NCBI RefSeq assembly: GCF_017744955.1
Contig: NZ_JAGIAG010000004.1
Span: forward strand, 186,001 to 250,000
Direction of reading: 5' to 3'
DNA: 64,000 nt
DNA from: Dokdonella sp.
Lineage (GTDB): Bacteria > Pseudomonadota > Gammaproteobacteria > Xanthomonadales > Rhodanobacteraceae
Under the pieces are notes generated by a model that was not told where the DNA came from, did not search any database, and saw nothing but the letters and a program-made list of their open reading frames with translations. Every line of letters begins with the position of its first letter. Position 1 is the stretch's first letter. A program made the position numbers and the translations under genes. Below are positions 50,787 to 60,023 of this stretch, in pieces.

Positions 50787-52436
50787 TTGAGATCGAAACT
50801 GTTCCTTCTCGCCGTATTCGGCCTTCTGCAAGCTGCTTGGGCCGGCGCCGCAGAAATCTGGGTCGGCGCCGGCCCCTCCTGCACCACCGCCTCGCTCGGT
50901 GAAGCGATCGCCAGCGCGCGCACCTCCGTCGAGCCGGACACGATCCGCATCGCTACCGACCAGCCGTACGAGGATCAGTCCGTGCGCATCGACACGTCGG
51001 TGGAACTGATCGGCGGCTATGGCAGCTGCGGCGCCGAGGACCGTTCCGGCTACACGCCGCTGTTCGGCACGGGAACCATGGCCGTCGTCACCATCGACGG
51101 CGGCTCCAGCGGCGCCGGCATCGACGTGCGCCTCGATCGACTCGACGTCAGCGGCGGCGGCGCCGACGCCCGGAATGTCGATTCGGGCGGATTGTCGATC
51201 CGCGGCGCGGCGCGGGTGCGGCTTTCCGATTCCATCATCCATCACAACGACGCCTCGCTCGTCGAACGCGCCTCGAGCGGCCGAGGCGGCGGCGTCGCGC
51301 TGAACGGGGCGCTCGCCTCTCTGGTCATCGAACGCGCGGTCGACATCCACGACAACACGGCGAGCGGCGGCGCCGGCCTCAGCGTCGTGGGCGGTCGGGT
51401 GCGCATCCTGCCGCACGGCGTCACGATCAGGCACAACCTGGCGCTCGACGGCGGCGGCGGCGTCCTCATCCTCGATCGCGGCTCGGTGATCGTCCGGACC
51501 GACCCGAAAGCGCCGGAACTGCCCGTCGACGGCGTCGTGATCAGCCACAACCGGGCCGGCGGCAGCGGCGGCGGCATCCTGCTCGGCGGGCCGGACGCCG
51601 AGCTGCTGGCCGACCAGCTCGTCGTGCAGGGCAACCACGCGCAGACGCTCGGCAGCGCCCTCTACGTGGGGTATCAGGGCAAGGCGTCGCTGGCGCGCAG
51701 CGCGGAGCCGGGCGCGCGCGACTGCCCACCCGAGCTGCAATGCCTGCGCCTGTCCGACAACGGGCCGAACAACACGGTCCACGTCACCGATGGCGGCTCG
51801 CTGCTCCTGGACGGCGTCGTCGTCCGCGAAAGCGTCAACGAACACAGCCTGATCTCCGTCGGTGCGCACCGCTCGCGATTGCGCATTACCGGCAGCCTCG
51901 TCAGCAACAGCGCCCCCACGAGCTGCTACTACCATCTCGTGGGGATGTGGGGCGGGACGTTCGAGTTCGAGCATTCGACGTTCGTCCGCTCCGCGCCCGC
52001 CTGCGTCTGGACCCCGCTCGTCCACGCCTACGGCGCCGATCTGGATGGAACGCACGTCATCGGCCGTTCCAGTCTGGTGTCGGGATACCAGAAGATCTTC
52101 CGGCCGCCGTCGAACAGTCCCGACTACAGCGAGCACTACGACTGCGTCCTGAAAGACCGCGGCGACCCGGAACCTGCCGCGGAACGCAGCGAGGTCGCTC
52201 CGATCCAGTTCGTCGACATGGCGGGTGCGGATTTCCGCCTGACCGCCGACAACCTCGCCATCGACTACTGCGACGACAGCGCGCCGTCGAGCCGGCAGGC
52301 CGATCTCGATCGGCAGCCACGCGGCGAGGACAGCGCAACCCACGCGAACCGCTACGGAACGTACGACCTCGGCGCCTACGAGTTCGGCGGCAACCCGGAT
52401 CGCATCTTCGCCAACGGCTTTGAAGCGCGCTTCTGA
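50787..52436 (+). CDS. Secreted beta-helix protein A6
   Basis: 549 residues from TTG 50787 (AAGGA upstream; product opens RSKLFLLAVFGLLQAAWAGA as signal peptide); a GTG at 50724 would add a non-signal leader. Mature start AEIWVGAGPSCTTASLGEAI is closest to A1. Turns GGGVALNG, GGAGLSVVGG, GGGGVLIL, SGGGILLGG; ILPHGVTIRHN; DCPPELQCL; DCVLKDRG; YCDD. Ends AYEFGGNPDRIFANGFEARF. A strong terminator follows. Confidence 0.84.
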   Translation: MRSKLFLLAVFGLLQAAWAGAAEIWVGAGPSCTTASLGEAIASARTSVEPDTIRIATDQPYEDQSVRIDTSVELIGGYGSCGAEDRSGYTPLFGTGTMAVVTIDGGSSGAGIDVRLDRLDVSGGGADARNVDSGGLSIRGAARVRLSDSIIHHNDASLVERASSGRGGGVALNGALASLVIERAVDIHDNTASGGAGLSVVGGRVRILPHGVTIRHNLALDGGGGVLILDRGSVIVRTDPKAPELPVDGVVISHNRAGGSGGGILLGGPDAELLADQLVVQGNHAQTLGSALYVGYQGKASLARSAEPGARDCPPELQCLRLSDNGPNNTVHVTDGGSLLLDGVVVRESVNEHSLISVGAHRSRLRITGSLVSNSAPTSCYYHLVGMWGGTFEFEHSTFVRSAPACVWTPLVHAYGADLDGTHVIGRSSLVSGYQKIFRPPSNSPDYSEHYDCVLKDRGDPEPAAERSEVAPIQFVDMAGADFRLTADNLAIDYCDDSAPSSRQADLDRQPRGEDSATHANRYGTYDLGAYEFGGNPDRIFANGFEARF

Positions 52437-52452
52437 AATCGCTTGAGGCGCG

Positions 52453-52488
52453 GCGCACGCCGTCGAGCGCCACGGCGTGCGCTTTTTT
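52453..52488 (+). terminator. Intrinsic terminator after A6
   Basis: Perfect 11-base arms GCGCACGCCGT/ACGGCGTGCGC, 8-base loop, then TTTTTT at 52483-52488. Textbook form. It separates group A from group B. Confidence 0.9.
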
Positions 52489-52508
52489 ACACACGAAGGA
52501 GATCGACG

Positions 52509-53984
52509 TTGAGCTTCCGCCAGCGACTGCTCTACCCGGCCCTGCTGCTCGCTTCCTCGTTCGCCGACGCCGCGACGATCGTCGTCGACAACCTCGAAGA
52601 CGGCGGCCCCGGCAGCCTGCGCGCGGCGATCGCGCAAGCCAACGACGACGAGGGACCCGACACCATCACGTTCCAGGACGGCCTCGCCGGCACCATCGTC
52701 CAGTTCGGAGGCGAACTTCTCGTGCGCGGGGACCTCAGCATCCTCGGCCCCGGCACGACTCGCCTCACGATCGAACTCGGCCAGCGCAGCCGCGCGTTCC
52801 GTTTCGAAAGCCCAGAAGGCGCCACCGCGAACTGGAGGCTGGAAGGCATCACCGTCTCGCGCGGCCTCAGCAACGCCGCGACCGGAGACGACGGCGGCGC
52901 GCTCTACGCTCGTGGCGAAGCGGGCGTCAGCCCGAAGTCGACGCTCTCGCTCACCGGGATGGCCTTCGTCGACGGCGGCGCGGTTCGCTACGGCGGCGGC
53001 ATCGCCGCTTCCGGCATCGACCTCGTCCTCGATCGCGTATCGCTGACCGGCAATCGCGCCGGCCACGGCGGCGGCGGGCTGTACTTCGACGGCGGCAGCC
53101 TGCGCGTCGAGCGCAGCAACGTCGCCGACAACTTCGTCGGCGGCCTCGTCGCCGGCCGCGGCGGCGGCCTCCTTCTCCTCGGCGCCGATACCCGAGCGAG
53201 CATTCTCGATTCGACGATCCGAGCGAACACCGCCACCGAGGAAGGCGGCGGCGGATTCTTCTCGGTGCTGACCTTGTCGATCCACCGCAGCAGTTTCATC
53301 GGGAACACCGCCGACGACGGCGGCGGGGGCGTCACCTTGTCCACCGGCACGGCGAACGCGCCGGGACAGGGATACGTGATCGAGAACTCGACGTTCTCCG
53401 GCAACCGCACGCCCAATCCTTCCGCCTCCGGCAGCGCGATCGCCGCGCTGCTGGGCCGTCTGAGGGTGCACAACAGCACCATCGCCTTCAACCAGGTCTC
53501 GCCCGACGACAAGCCCGCGCCCGACACCGGCGGAGCACTCTGGGTCGCATACGGCGTCACGCACGCAATCGTGCGGAGCACCCTTTTCGCCGCGAATACA
53601 TCCGGCGCTTCCGGACCGCCGAGCGATCTGGCGCGCATGCGTTCGCCGGGGGGCGTACTCCTCGTCGAAAATTCCCTGCTCGGCGTCCTGCCTCCCATCG
53701 GCGTGATCACCCATGAGGGGGCCAACATCGAAGCCGATGCGCGCCTGCAGGAACTGACCTACGAGCACGGCGGATTCGCGCCGGTGCATCCGCTCGCCGG
53801 CGACAGCCCCGCCGTCGACCGCGGAAGCAATCCTGCCGAACTCGCCACCGACCAGCGCGGCGACGGCTTCGTCCGCCGCTGGAGCCCGCCGAACGCCACC
53901 GACGGCGTGCCCGACATCGGCGCGTACGAGTACCGCGCGGACGCCTTCTTCGTCGGCGATTTCGATTCGCTCGGCACGCGCTGA
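52509..53984 (+). CDS. Secreted beta-helix protein B1
   Basis: 491 residues from TTG 52509 (AAGGAG 7 bases upstream). Signal peptide SFRQRLLYPALLLASSFADA; mature start ATIVVDNLEDGGPGSLRAAI, the CSLREA-like opening of group B. Beta-helix with GGG[IGL] turns and N-x-A/F-x-x-N rungs (YGGGIAA, HGGGGLYFDGG, GGGGFFSV, SSFIGNTADDGGGG). C-terminal choice-of-anchor-Q-like part: AVDRGSNPAELATDQRGDGF and DIGAYEYRAD. Tail DAFFVGDFDSLGTR, a divergent version of the F-x-x-GF tag. No conserved cysteines. Confidence 0.83.
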   Translation: MSFRQRLLYPALLLASSFADAATIVVDNLEDGGPGSLRAAIAQANDDEGPDTITFQDGLAGTIVQFGGELLVRGDLSILGPGTTRLTIELGQRSRAFRFESPEGATANWRLEGITVSRGLSNAATGDDGGALYARGEAGVSPKSTLSLTGMAFVDGGAVRYGGGIAASGIDLVLDRVSLTGNRAGHGGGGLYFDGGSLRVERSNVADNFVGGLVAGRGGGLLLLGADTRASILDSTIRANTATEEGGGGFFSVLTLSIHRSSFIGNTADDGGGGVTLSTGTANAPGQGYVIENSTFSGNRTPNPSASGSAIAALLGRLRVHNSTIAFNQVSPDDKPAPDTGGALWVAYGVTHAIVRSTLFAANTSGASGPPSDLARMRSPGGVLLVENSLLGVLPPIGVITHEGANIEADARLQELTYEHGGFAPVHPLAGDSPAVDRGSNPAELATDQRGDGFVRRWSPPNATDGVPDIGAYEYRADAFFVGDFDSLGTR

Positions 53985-54061
53985 GGCACGCGAATGTCCC
54001 TCGTTCCTGCAAACGTCGCGCAGGCCGGCGCGCGGCGCGAATGCCTCCTGCGGAGTCGCCC

Positions 54062-55357
54062 ATGAAGCTTCCTGTTTTCCTCGCCTGTCTCGTCGGCCTC
54101 GTCGGCGCGCTGCCGGCGCAAGCCGAGACTTTCCTCGTCACGAACCTCCATGACGGCGGCGACGGCTCCCTGCGCGCCGTGGTCGAAGCCGCCAACGCGC
54201 ACGCCGGGGCGGACCGCATCCGCTTCGCGCACGGACTCGCCGGCGAGATCCCGGTCGCCGCGGCGCCGCTGCTGATCCTCGATGCGCTGCATGTCGAAGG
54301 TCCCGGCGGCGACCGCATCCGCCTGCGCGGCGACGGCGAGCATCCGATCGTTCGCGTCGTCGCGGATGCCGGCGAGGTCACGCTCGACGGACTGCAGTTC
54401 AGCGCGGGTGGCGACGGCGCGATCGTCAACGAGGGCGCGCTCCTCGCCGTGCGCAGCAGCACGCTCGAGCGGAACACCGGACGCCGCGGCGGCGCCATCG
54501 CCAGCTACGGCGGTGACCTGCGCGTCGAGCGCTCGCTGCTGCGGGGCAACCGCAGCGAGACGATCGACCGCGACGGCGATGGCATCGGCGGTGGCATCTA
54601 CGCGAAGAACACCAGCGTGACGATCGAGGCGACGCGCATTTCCTCCAACGAAGCCGACGCGCTCGGCGGCGGCGTCTACGCCGAACTCCCTCCCGACGGC
54701 ACGCTGCTCGTGCGCGACAGCGTCATCGACGCGAACAGCGCCACGACGCAAGGCGGCGGATTGTTCCTGCTCGCCGGCGGCGGCCCGCCGAGCGGCATCC
54801 TCAACAGCACTGTTTCCGGCAACCGCTCGACGCGCAACGCGGCGATCTGGTTCGACGGTGCGGTAGTCGTCGGCAACAGCACCGTGGCCTACAACCGCAG
54901 CCTGTTCGACGGCATCCCCGGCCACTGCCCGGGCTTGTGCGGAGCCGGCAGGAACAGCGCGCTGTGGCTGAGCAGTTCGCTGCTCGCCGGCAACCGCGAC
55001 ACCTACGGCAGCGGCTACGACCTCGCGTCCATACCGGGCGGCACGCACGTCTCGCACAGCCTGATCGAGCGCGTCGCCGACGGCGCCATCGACGATGACC
55101 GCGGCGGCAACCTGCTCGATCTCGATCCGCGCCTCGACGCGGCCCTCGATCCGTCCGCCCTGCTGCCGACGCATGCGCTCGCCGCCGACAGCCCCGCGAT
55201 CGACGCCGGCGCGAATCCGCATCTGCTGCAATACGATCAGCGCGGCCGCTGCCATCCGCGCACGATCGGCGCCGCGACGGACATCGGCGCGCACGAACGC
55301 GCATCGTCGGACCCGCGCGCGGAACTCCGCCTCTGCCTGCCCGCGCGGCGGCGCTGA
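54062..55357 (+). CDS. Secreted beta-helix protein B2, tail lost
   Basis: 431 residues from ATG 54062. Signal peptide KLPVFLACLVGLVGALPAQA; ETFLVTNLHDGGDGSLRAVV opening; shorter helix than its relatives; turns RGGAIAS, GGGIYAKN, LGGGVYAE, QGGGLFLLAGG. Anchor-Q-like AIDAGANPHLLQYDQRGRC and DIGAHERAS, then an Arg-rich end (LRLCLPARRR) without the tag. Unlike other B members it has a GHCPGLCG pair. The convergent mdtD gene begins only 4 bases on, so the 3' end may have been reshaped when mdtD arrived. Confidence 0.8.
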   Translation: MKLPVFLACLVGLVGALPAQAETFLVTNLHDGGDGSLRAVVEAANAHAGADRIRFAHGLAGEIPVAAAPLLILDALHVEGPGGDRIRLRGDGEHPIVRVVADAGEVTLDGLQFSAGGDGAIVNEGALLAVRSSTLERNTGRRGGAIASYGGDLRVERSLLRGNRSETIDRDGDGIGGGIYAKNTSVTIEATRISSNEADALGGGVYAELPPDGTLLVRDSVIDANSATTQGGGLFLLAGGGPPSGILNSTVSGNRSTRNAAIWFDGAVVVGNSTVAYNRSLFDGIPGHCPGLCGAGRNSALWLSSSLLAGNRDTYGSGYDLASIPGGTHVSHSLIERVADGAIDDDRGGNLLDLDPRLDAALDPSALLPTHALAADSPAIDAGANPHLLQYDQRGRCHPRTIGAATDIGAHERASSDPRAELRLCLPARRR

Positions 55358-55361
55358 GCCG

Positions 55362-56774
55362 CTACTTCGACGCGTCGACCTGCGCCGTCGCCGGCTCCGG
55401 CTTCGACTCAGATTCCAGCTGCCAGAAGATCCACGCCGAAGCGGCGGTGACCATGCCGACGCAGACGAAGGTCGCGTGGAAGGCCGGCAGCGTGGCGGCG
55501 CCGCGCTCGGAACCGAACAGGGCGGCGAACGCGGCGAGCAGGCCGCTGGCCGCGGCGACGCCGAGACTCATCGACAGCATCATCACCATCGACAGCAGGC
55601 TGTTGCCGGCGCTGGCGAGTTCGCCTTCCAGGTCGCGCAGCGTCACCGTGTTCATCGCGGTGAACTGCAGCGAGTTGACCAGGCCGAAGCACGACAGCTG
55701 CACCAGGCGCAGCCACATCGGCTGCTCCGCCGAGATCAGCGCGAAGCTGGCGATGGCGAGCCCGACCAGGATCGTGTTGACCAGCAGCACGCGCCGGTAG
55801 CCGAACGACTTCACCAGCGACACCACCGCGCGCTTGGACACCATGCCGGCCAGCGCGACCGGGATCATCATCAGCCCCGCCTGCATTGGCGCGTAGCCGA
55901 GACTGACCTGCAGCAGCAACGGAATCAGCAGCGGCATGCTGCCGCTGCCGATGCGCGAGAACAGGTTGCCGAGCAGGCCGACGCGGAACGTCGGCACGCC
56001 GAACAGCGCCAGCGTGAACAGCGGCCGCGGCGAGCGCGCCGCGTGCAGCCAGTAGGCGACCAGGCTGGCCAGACCGAACATCAGCAGCACCAGCACCAGC
56101 GCGCGGCGCAAGCCGAATTCGGACAGGCCGTCCAGCGAGAGCGAAATCGCGACCATGCTGAACGACAGCATCAGATAACCGCCGAGGTCGAAGCGCGCGA
56201 CCTCGGCGCGCGCGTCCGGCATGAAGCGCAGCGCCGCCACCGCGGCGATCGCGCCGACCGGCAGGTTGATCAGGAAGATCCAATGCCAGGAGATCGCCTG
56301 CACCAGCCAGCCGCCGAGCGTCGGGCCGATCAGAGGTCCGATCAGGCCCGGTAACGTGACGAAGCTCATCGCGCGCAGGAACTCGCCGCGCGGATACGAG
56401 CGCAGCACCGCCAGCCGGCCGACCGGCAGCAGCATCGCGCCGCCGACACCCTGCAGCACGCGCGCCGAGACGATCTCGCCGAGGCTGCGCGAAATCCCGC
56501 ACAGCAGCGAGCCGAACGTGAACAGCACGATCGCCGCGAAGAACACGCGCCGCGTGCCGAAACGGTCGGCGAGCCAGCCCGACGCGGGAATCAGCATCGC
56601 CATCGTCAGCGCGTAGGCGATCACCACCGACTGCATGCGCAGCGGACTCTCCTCCAGATCCTTGGCCATCGCAGGCAGCGCCGTGTTGACGATGGTCGAG
56701 TCCAGCATCTGCATGAAGACGCCGAGTGCGACCAGCCAGAGCAAGGCACGGCCGGCGCGTGGGGCTTGGTTCAT
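55362..56774 (-). CDS. mdtD: MFS multidrug exporter, MdtD-like (DHA2, 14 helices)
   Basis: 470 residues from ATG 56774. Drug/proton antiporter. Seen: MQMLDSTIVNTALPAMAKDL, LIPASGWLADRFGTRRVFF (motif A), SARVLQGVGGAMLLPVGRLA, the FVTLPGLIGPLIGPTLGGWL motif C region, SWHWIFLINLPVG. It follows E. coli MdtD segment by segment as I remember it, with the same length (471). Only minus-strand gene within the beta-helix array; in E. coli mdtD belongs to mdtABCD-baeSR, none of which is here. Confidence 0.88.
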   Translation of the reverse strand: MNQAPRAGRALLWLVALGVFMQMLDSTIVNTALPAMAKDLEESPLRMQSVVIAYALTMAMLIPASGWLADRFGTRRVFFAAIVLFTFGSLLCGISRSLGEIVSARVLQGVGGAMLLPVGRLAVLRSYPRGEFLRAMSFVTLPGLIGPLIGPTLGGWLVQAISWHWIFLINLPVGAIAAVAALRFMPDARAEVARFDLGGYLMLSFSMVAISLSLDGLSEFGLRRALVLVLLMFGLASLVAYWLHAARSPRPLFTLALFGVPTFRVGLLGNLFSRIGSGSMPLLIPLLLQVSLGYAPMQAGLMMIPVALAGMVSKRAVVSLVKSFGYRRVLLVNTILVGLAIASFALISAEQPMWLRLVQLSCFGLVNSLQFTAMNTVTLRDLEGELASAGNSLLSMVMMLSMSLGVAAASGLLAAFAALFGSERGAATLPAFHATFVCVGMVTAASAWIFWQLESESKPEPATAQVDASK

Positions 56775-56964
56775 CCGGAATCCTCGTTCGCGTCGCTCCG
56801 CGGCGGATTCTAGAGCGCTCCGCCCGGCGGGACGATGAAGGCCGGCGCCGCCGCCGTCGCTTTCCCGCAACCGAAGCAACCTCTGCGCACTCGGATCGGC
56901 AACCACGCGGACGGCGTTCGTTGCGACAGTGCGCGGTCAAGGATCTTCACCCCAGGAACAAGCC

Positions 56965-58428
56965 ATGCGAACGATTCATCCCCTGCTCTGCGCCGCCCTG
57001 ATCGCTGGCGCGCCCTGCGCGCACGCCGCGACCTTTACCGTCACCAGCCTCGGCGACAGCGGCGCGGGCACCCTGCGCAACGCGATCGCGCAGGCCAACC
57101 AGGCCGCCGGCGCGGACACCATCACCTTCCAGCTCGCCGCGCCCGGCACGATCACGTTGACCAGCGGCGAACTGACCATCAGCGACAGCCTGACCATCAC
57201 CGGCCCCGGCGCCGCGCGCGTCACCATCGACGCGAACCAGGGCCGTGCCTTCCATCTGATCAACGCCAACGCGTCCGACAAGACGTTCGCGATCAGCGGC
57301 ATGACGGTCATCAACGGCGTGACGCCGAGCAACGAGAGCGGCGGCGGCCTGTTCTACGAAGCCAACTCGATCCACGCCGACATCCGCCTGTCGGACATGG
57401 TGTTCCAGCAGAACACGGCGAGCCGCGCCGGCGGCGCGGTCAGCGTCGCCGGCGCGAACCTGACCCTGAGCGACGTCGTCCTGCGCGGCAACACCGCCAA
57501 CGGCCAGTTCCAGCCTTCCGGCGGCGGGCTGTTCTTCAGCCGCGGCCAGTTGCGCATCGACCGCAGCCTCTTCGTCGACAACAGCGCCCAATACGGCGGC
57601 GGCCTGCGCATCTCCTCGCCCGCCGCGAAGGCGGTGATCGCCGATACCGTGTTCCAGGAAAACACCGCGCAGCAAGGCGGCGGCATCGACACCATCACGG
57701 TGGAAAGCTTCACGCTGTCGCGCAGCGCGTTCGTCGAGAACGTCGCCATCAGCAGCTACGGCGGCGGCATCTATTTCAGCGGCGCCACCAATACCGATAC
57801 GCCGGAGAGCGTGATCGAGAACAGCACGTTCTCGCGCAACGAGTCGCAGCACCAGTTCGCGGTGGGCAGCGGGCTGGCGATGTGGGACGGCTTTCTCACC
57901 GTGCGCAACGCCACCTTCGCCGACAACAAGACTGCGCCGGACAAGGTCCCCGGAGCGAATGCGGGCGGCGCGATGTGGGTGAACAACGGCATCAAGACGC
58001 GCGCCACCGTGCAGAGCACCTTGTTCAACCGCAACACGCACGGCAACTCGAACCAGCCGATCGACCTGACGCGCAACACCGGCACTCCGTTCAGCACGCT
58101 GAGCGTCGATCACAGCCTGTTCCAGATCATGCCGGCCATCAACATCATCACGACGGGCAGCGACAACATCGAAGGCGACGCGCTGCTCCAGGAACTGACG
58201 ACCACGCACGGCGGCCGCACGCCCGTGCACCCGATCCCGTACGCAAGTCCCGCGGTCGACAAGGGCAGCAACCCCGGCAACCTGACCACCGACCAGCGCG
58301 GCGCAGGCGTCGCGCGCACCATCGACGCGAATGCCTGCCGCCGCCCGAACGTGCACGTCACCGACATCGGCGCCTACGAGTACCGCGGCGACACGATCTT
58401 CTGCTACGGCTTCGGCGCCGACGGCTGA
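56965..58428 (+). CDS. Secreted beta-helix protein B3
   Basis: 487 residues from ATG 56965. Signal peptide RTIHPLLCAALIAGAPCAHA; ATFTVTSLGDSGAGTLRNAI opening; helix turns SGGGLFYE, RAGGAVSVAG, SGGGLFFS, YGGGLRIS, QGGGIDT, YGGGIYFSG with F-x-x-N rungs (TFSRNES, TFADNK). Anchor-Q-like AVDKGSNPGNLTTDQRGAG and DIGAYEYRGD. Tail TIFCYGFGADG, a weak tag. Divergent from mdtD, so its promoter lies in the 190-base gap. Confidence 0.84.
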   Translation: MRTIHPLLCAALIAGAPCAHAATFTVTSLGDSGAGTLRNAIAQANQAAGADTITFQLAAPGTITLTSGELTISDSLTITGPGAARVTIDANQGRAFHLINANASDKTFAISGMTVINGVTPSNESGGGLFYEANSIHADIRLSDMVFQQNTASRAGGAVSVAGANLTLSDVVLRGNTANGQFQPSGGGLFFSRGQLRIDRSLFVDNSAQYGGGLRISSPAAKAVIADTVFQENTAQQGGGIDTITVESFTLSRSAFVENVAISSYGGGIYFSGATNTDTPESVIENSTFSRNESQHQFAVGSGLAMWDGFLTVRNATFADNKTAPDKVPGANAGGAMWVNNGIKTRATVQSTLFNRNTHGNSNQPIDLTRNTGTPFSTLSVDHSLFQIMPAINIITTGSDNIEGDALLQELTTTHGGRTPVHPIPYASPAVDKGSNPGNLTTDQRGAGVARTIDANACRRPNVHVTDIGAYEYRGDTIFCYGFGADG

Positions 58429-58481
58429 CCCCGACGGCATCGCGCCTCGCGTCCGTCGCGAGGCGCCCCGTCCACGATCCT

Positions 58482-58514
58482 GCGCCCACGCGATCGCGTG
58501 GGCGCTCTTTTTTT
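58482..58514 (+). terminator. Intrinsic terminator after B3
   Basis: Arms GCGCCCACGCG/CGCGTGGGCGC (11 bases, perfect, almost no loop), then TCTTTTTTT. Its presence excludes an upstream GTG (58498) as the B4 start. Confidence 0.88.
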
Positions 58515-58533
58515 CTCTTTCAGCGGACAGCGC

Positions 58534-59952
58534 GTGCGCCCACTTCTTGCGAATTCCTTCCTCATCGCCGTCGCCACCACTACGGTCCTTGCCGGCGCGG
58601 CGTCGCCCGCCTCGGAGCCGGCGACCGCCGCGCTCGCGCGCGGCGTACGCATCCACCACGCGGCCGAGCGCGTGCGCGACACCGAAGCATTCCTGTCCGC
58701 ACGCTCCATCGATCCGGCCTCCGTTTCTCGCCACGACGTCACCACGCTCGCCGACACCGGCCCGGGCTCGCTGCGCGAAGCGATCGACGCCGCCAATGCG
58801 CAGCCGGGCATGGCATTGATCGAGTTCGCGCCGGCACTGGAAGGTCGCATCGTGCTGACGCAGACGCTGGCCGTTCTCGATTCCGTCGTGATCGCAGGTC
58901 CGGGCGCGGAGCGCTTGACGGTGGACGGCGGCAACCAGCACCAGGTGTTCCGGATCGGGAAATCGGGCACCGAGCATCGACCCGAGGTCCTGATCAGCGG
59001 CCTGACCGTGAGCGGCGGCTCGGCGCCGTCGGGCGCCGGCATCGGCAGCCGTGATTCCAACCTGACCCTGACCGACTGCGTGATCCGCGACAACAACACG
59101 AGCAACGCGCTGTGGGAGAAGTACGGCGGCGGCGTTCTCCAGGAAGAAGGTTCGCTGCACGTCGACCGCTGCGTCGTCCATGCGAACAGCGCCGGCTCGG
59201 CCGGCGGCGGCATCGCCGCGCGAAACGCCACCCTGGCGGTGCAGGACAGCTTCGTCGATTCGAACCTGGCCACGCAGGGCGGCGGCATCCACGCCGATAC
59301 GCAAGGCGCCGTGGAACTGCGGCGTTCCTTCGTCGGCTACAACCTCGCCATCCACCGGGGCGGCGGCATCGACGTGACGGCGCGCGGCACACCTGCGCTG
59401 CTGGAGAACCTCACCGTCGCCGAAAACCACGTGCGCGGCGAAACGCCGGCCGACGCCGGAGGCGGCATCTGGCTCGGCGGATCCGGCTCACTGCAACTGA
59501 GCACGATCAGCGGGAACACGCTCTTCAACTTTCCCCGCGACGAGAATTCGGCCGCGGGCGTGCATTTCGATGGCCCAGGCACGCTCGAGCTCGACAGCAG
59601 CGCGATCGCCTTCAACCGCGTCGCCAGCGGCAATGTGGACGTAGGAAGCACCGGAGGAGCGATCCGGTCCTACTGCACCATCATACATTCGCCCGTATCG
59701 CGGGCATTGAGCGACGACAGTCGTCGAACCTTGCTGGGCGTCGATCCGCTGCTGCAACCGCTGGCCGACAACGGCGGCGGCACGCTGACGATGGCGATCG
59801 CCGCCGACAGTCCGGCGCGCGACCAAGGCTGCGGGATCGCCTATTCGGACCAGCGCGGCTTCCCGCGACGCTCGTCGTGGGACGGCAACGTCGACATCGG
59901 TGCGTACGAGTACGGCGCGGACCGCCTCTTCGGCGACGGCTTCGACGGCTGA
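58534..59952 (+). CDS. Secreted beta-helix protein B4 with N-terminal helical segment
   Basis: 472 residues from GTG 58534. Signal peptide RPLLANSFLIAVATTTVLAGAA, then about 45 extra residues (HHAAERVRDTEAFLSARS) before the VTTLADTGPGSLREAI opening. Turns AGGGIAARN, QGGGIHADT, RGGGIDVTA, AGGGIWLGG; PLADNGGGTLTMAIAADSP is shared with B5/B6. C-terminus DIGAYEYGADRLFGDGFDG, a clean tag at the very end. Strongly similar to B5 and B6. Confidence 0.85.
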   Translation: MRPLLANSFLIAVATTTVLAGAASPASEPATAALARGVRIHHAAERVRDTEAFLSARSIDPASVSRHDVTTLADTGPGSLREAIDAANAQPGMALIEFAPALEGRIVLTQTLAVLDSVVIAGPGAERLTVDGGNQHQVFRIGKSGTEHRPEVLISGLTVSGGSAPSGAGIGSRDSNLTLTDCVIRDNNTSNALWEKYGGGVLQEEGSLHVDRCVVHANSAGSAGGGIAARNATLAVQDSFVDSNLATQGGGIHADTQGAVELRRSFVGYNLAIHRGGGIDVTARGTPALLENLTVAENHVRGETPADAGGGIWLGGSGSLQLSTISGNTLFNFPRDENSAAGVHFDGPGTLELDSSAIAFNRVASGNVDVGSTGGAIRSYCTIIHSPVSRALSDDSRRTLLGVDPLLQPLADNGGGTLTMAIAADSPARDQGCGIAYSDQRGFPRRSSWDGNVDIGAYEYGADRLFGDGFDG

Positions 59953-59969
59953 TCCGCACGACCGCTTCA

Positions 59970-60007
59970 CGCCTCGGCGTCCGCCCGAGGCGGGACACCG
60001 TTCTTTT
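59970..60007 (+). terminator. Hairpin plus short T-run after B4
   Basis: Arms CGCCTCGG/CCGAGGCG with a 7-base loop (59970-59992), followed at a distance by TTCTTTT. Weaker than the two terminators before it. Confidence 0.5.
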
Positions 60008-60023
60008 CCAGAAAGGATTCCAC

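Noticed and set aside
50718..53789. Open frame of about 1000 codons antisense to A6 and B1
   Set aside because: Composition typical of antisense shadows and it spans two real genes and a terminator.
58498..58533. Longer B4 beginning at GTG 58498
   Set aside because: That codon lies within the stem of the B3 terminator, and the added residues spoil the signal peptide.
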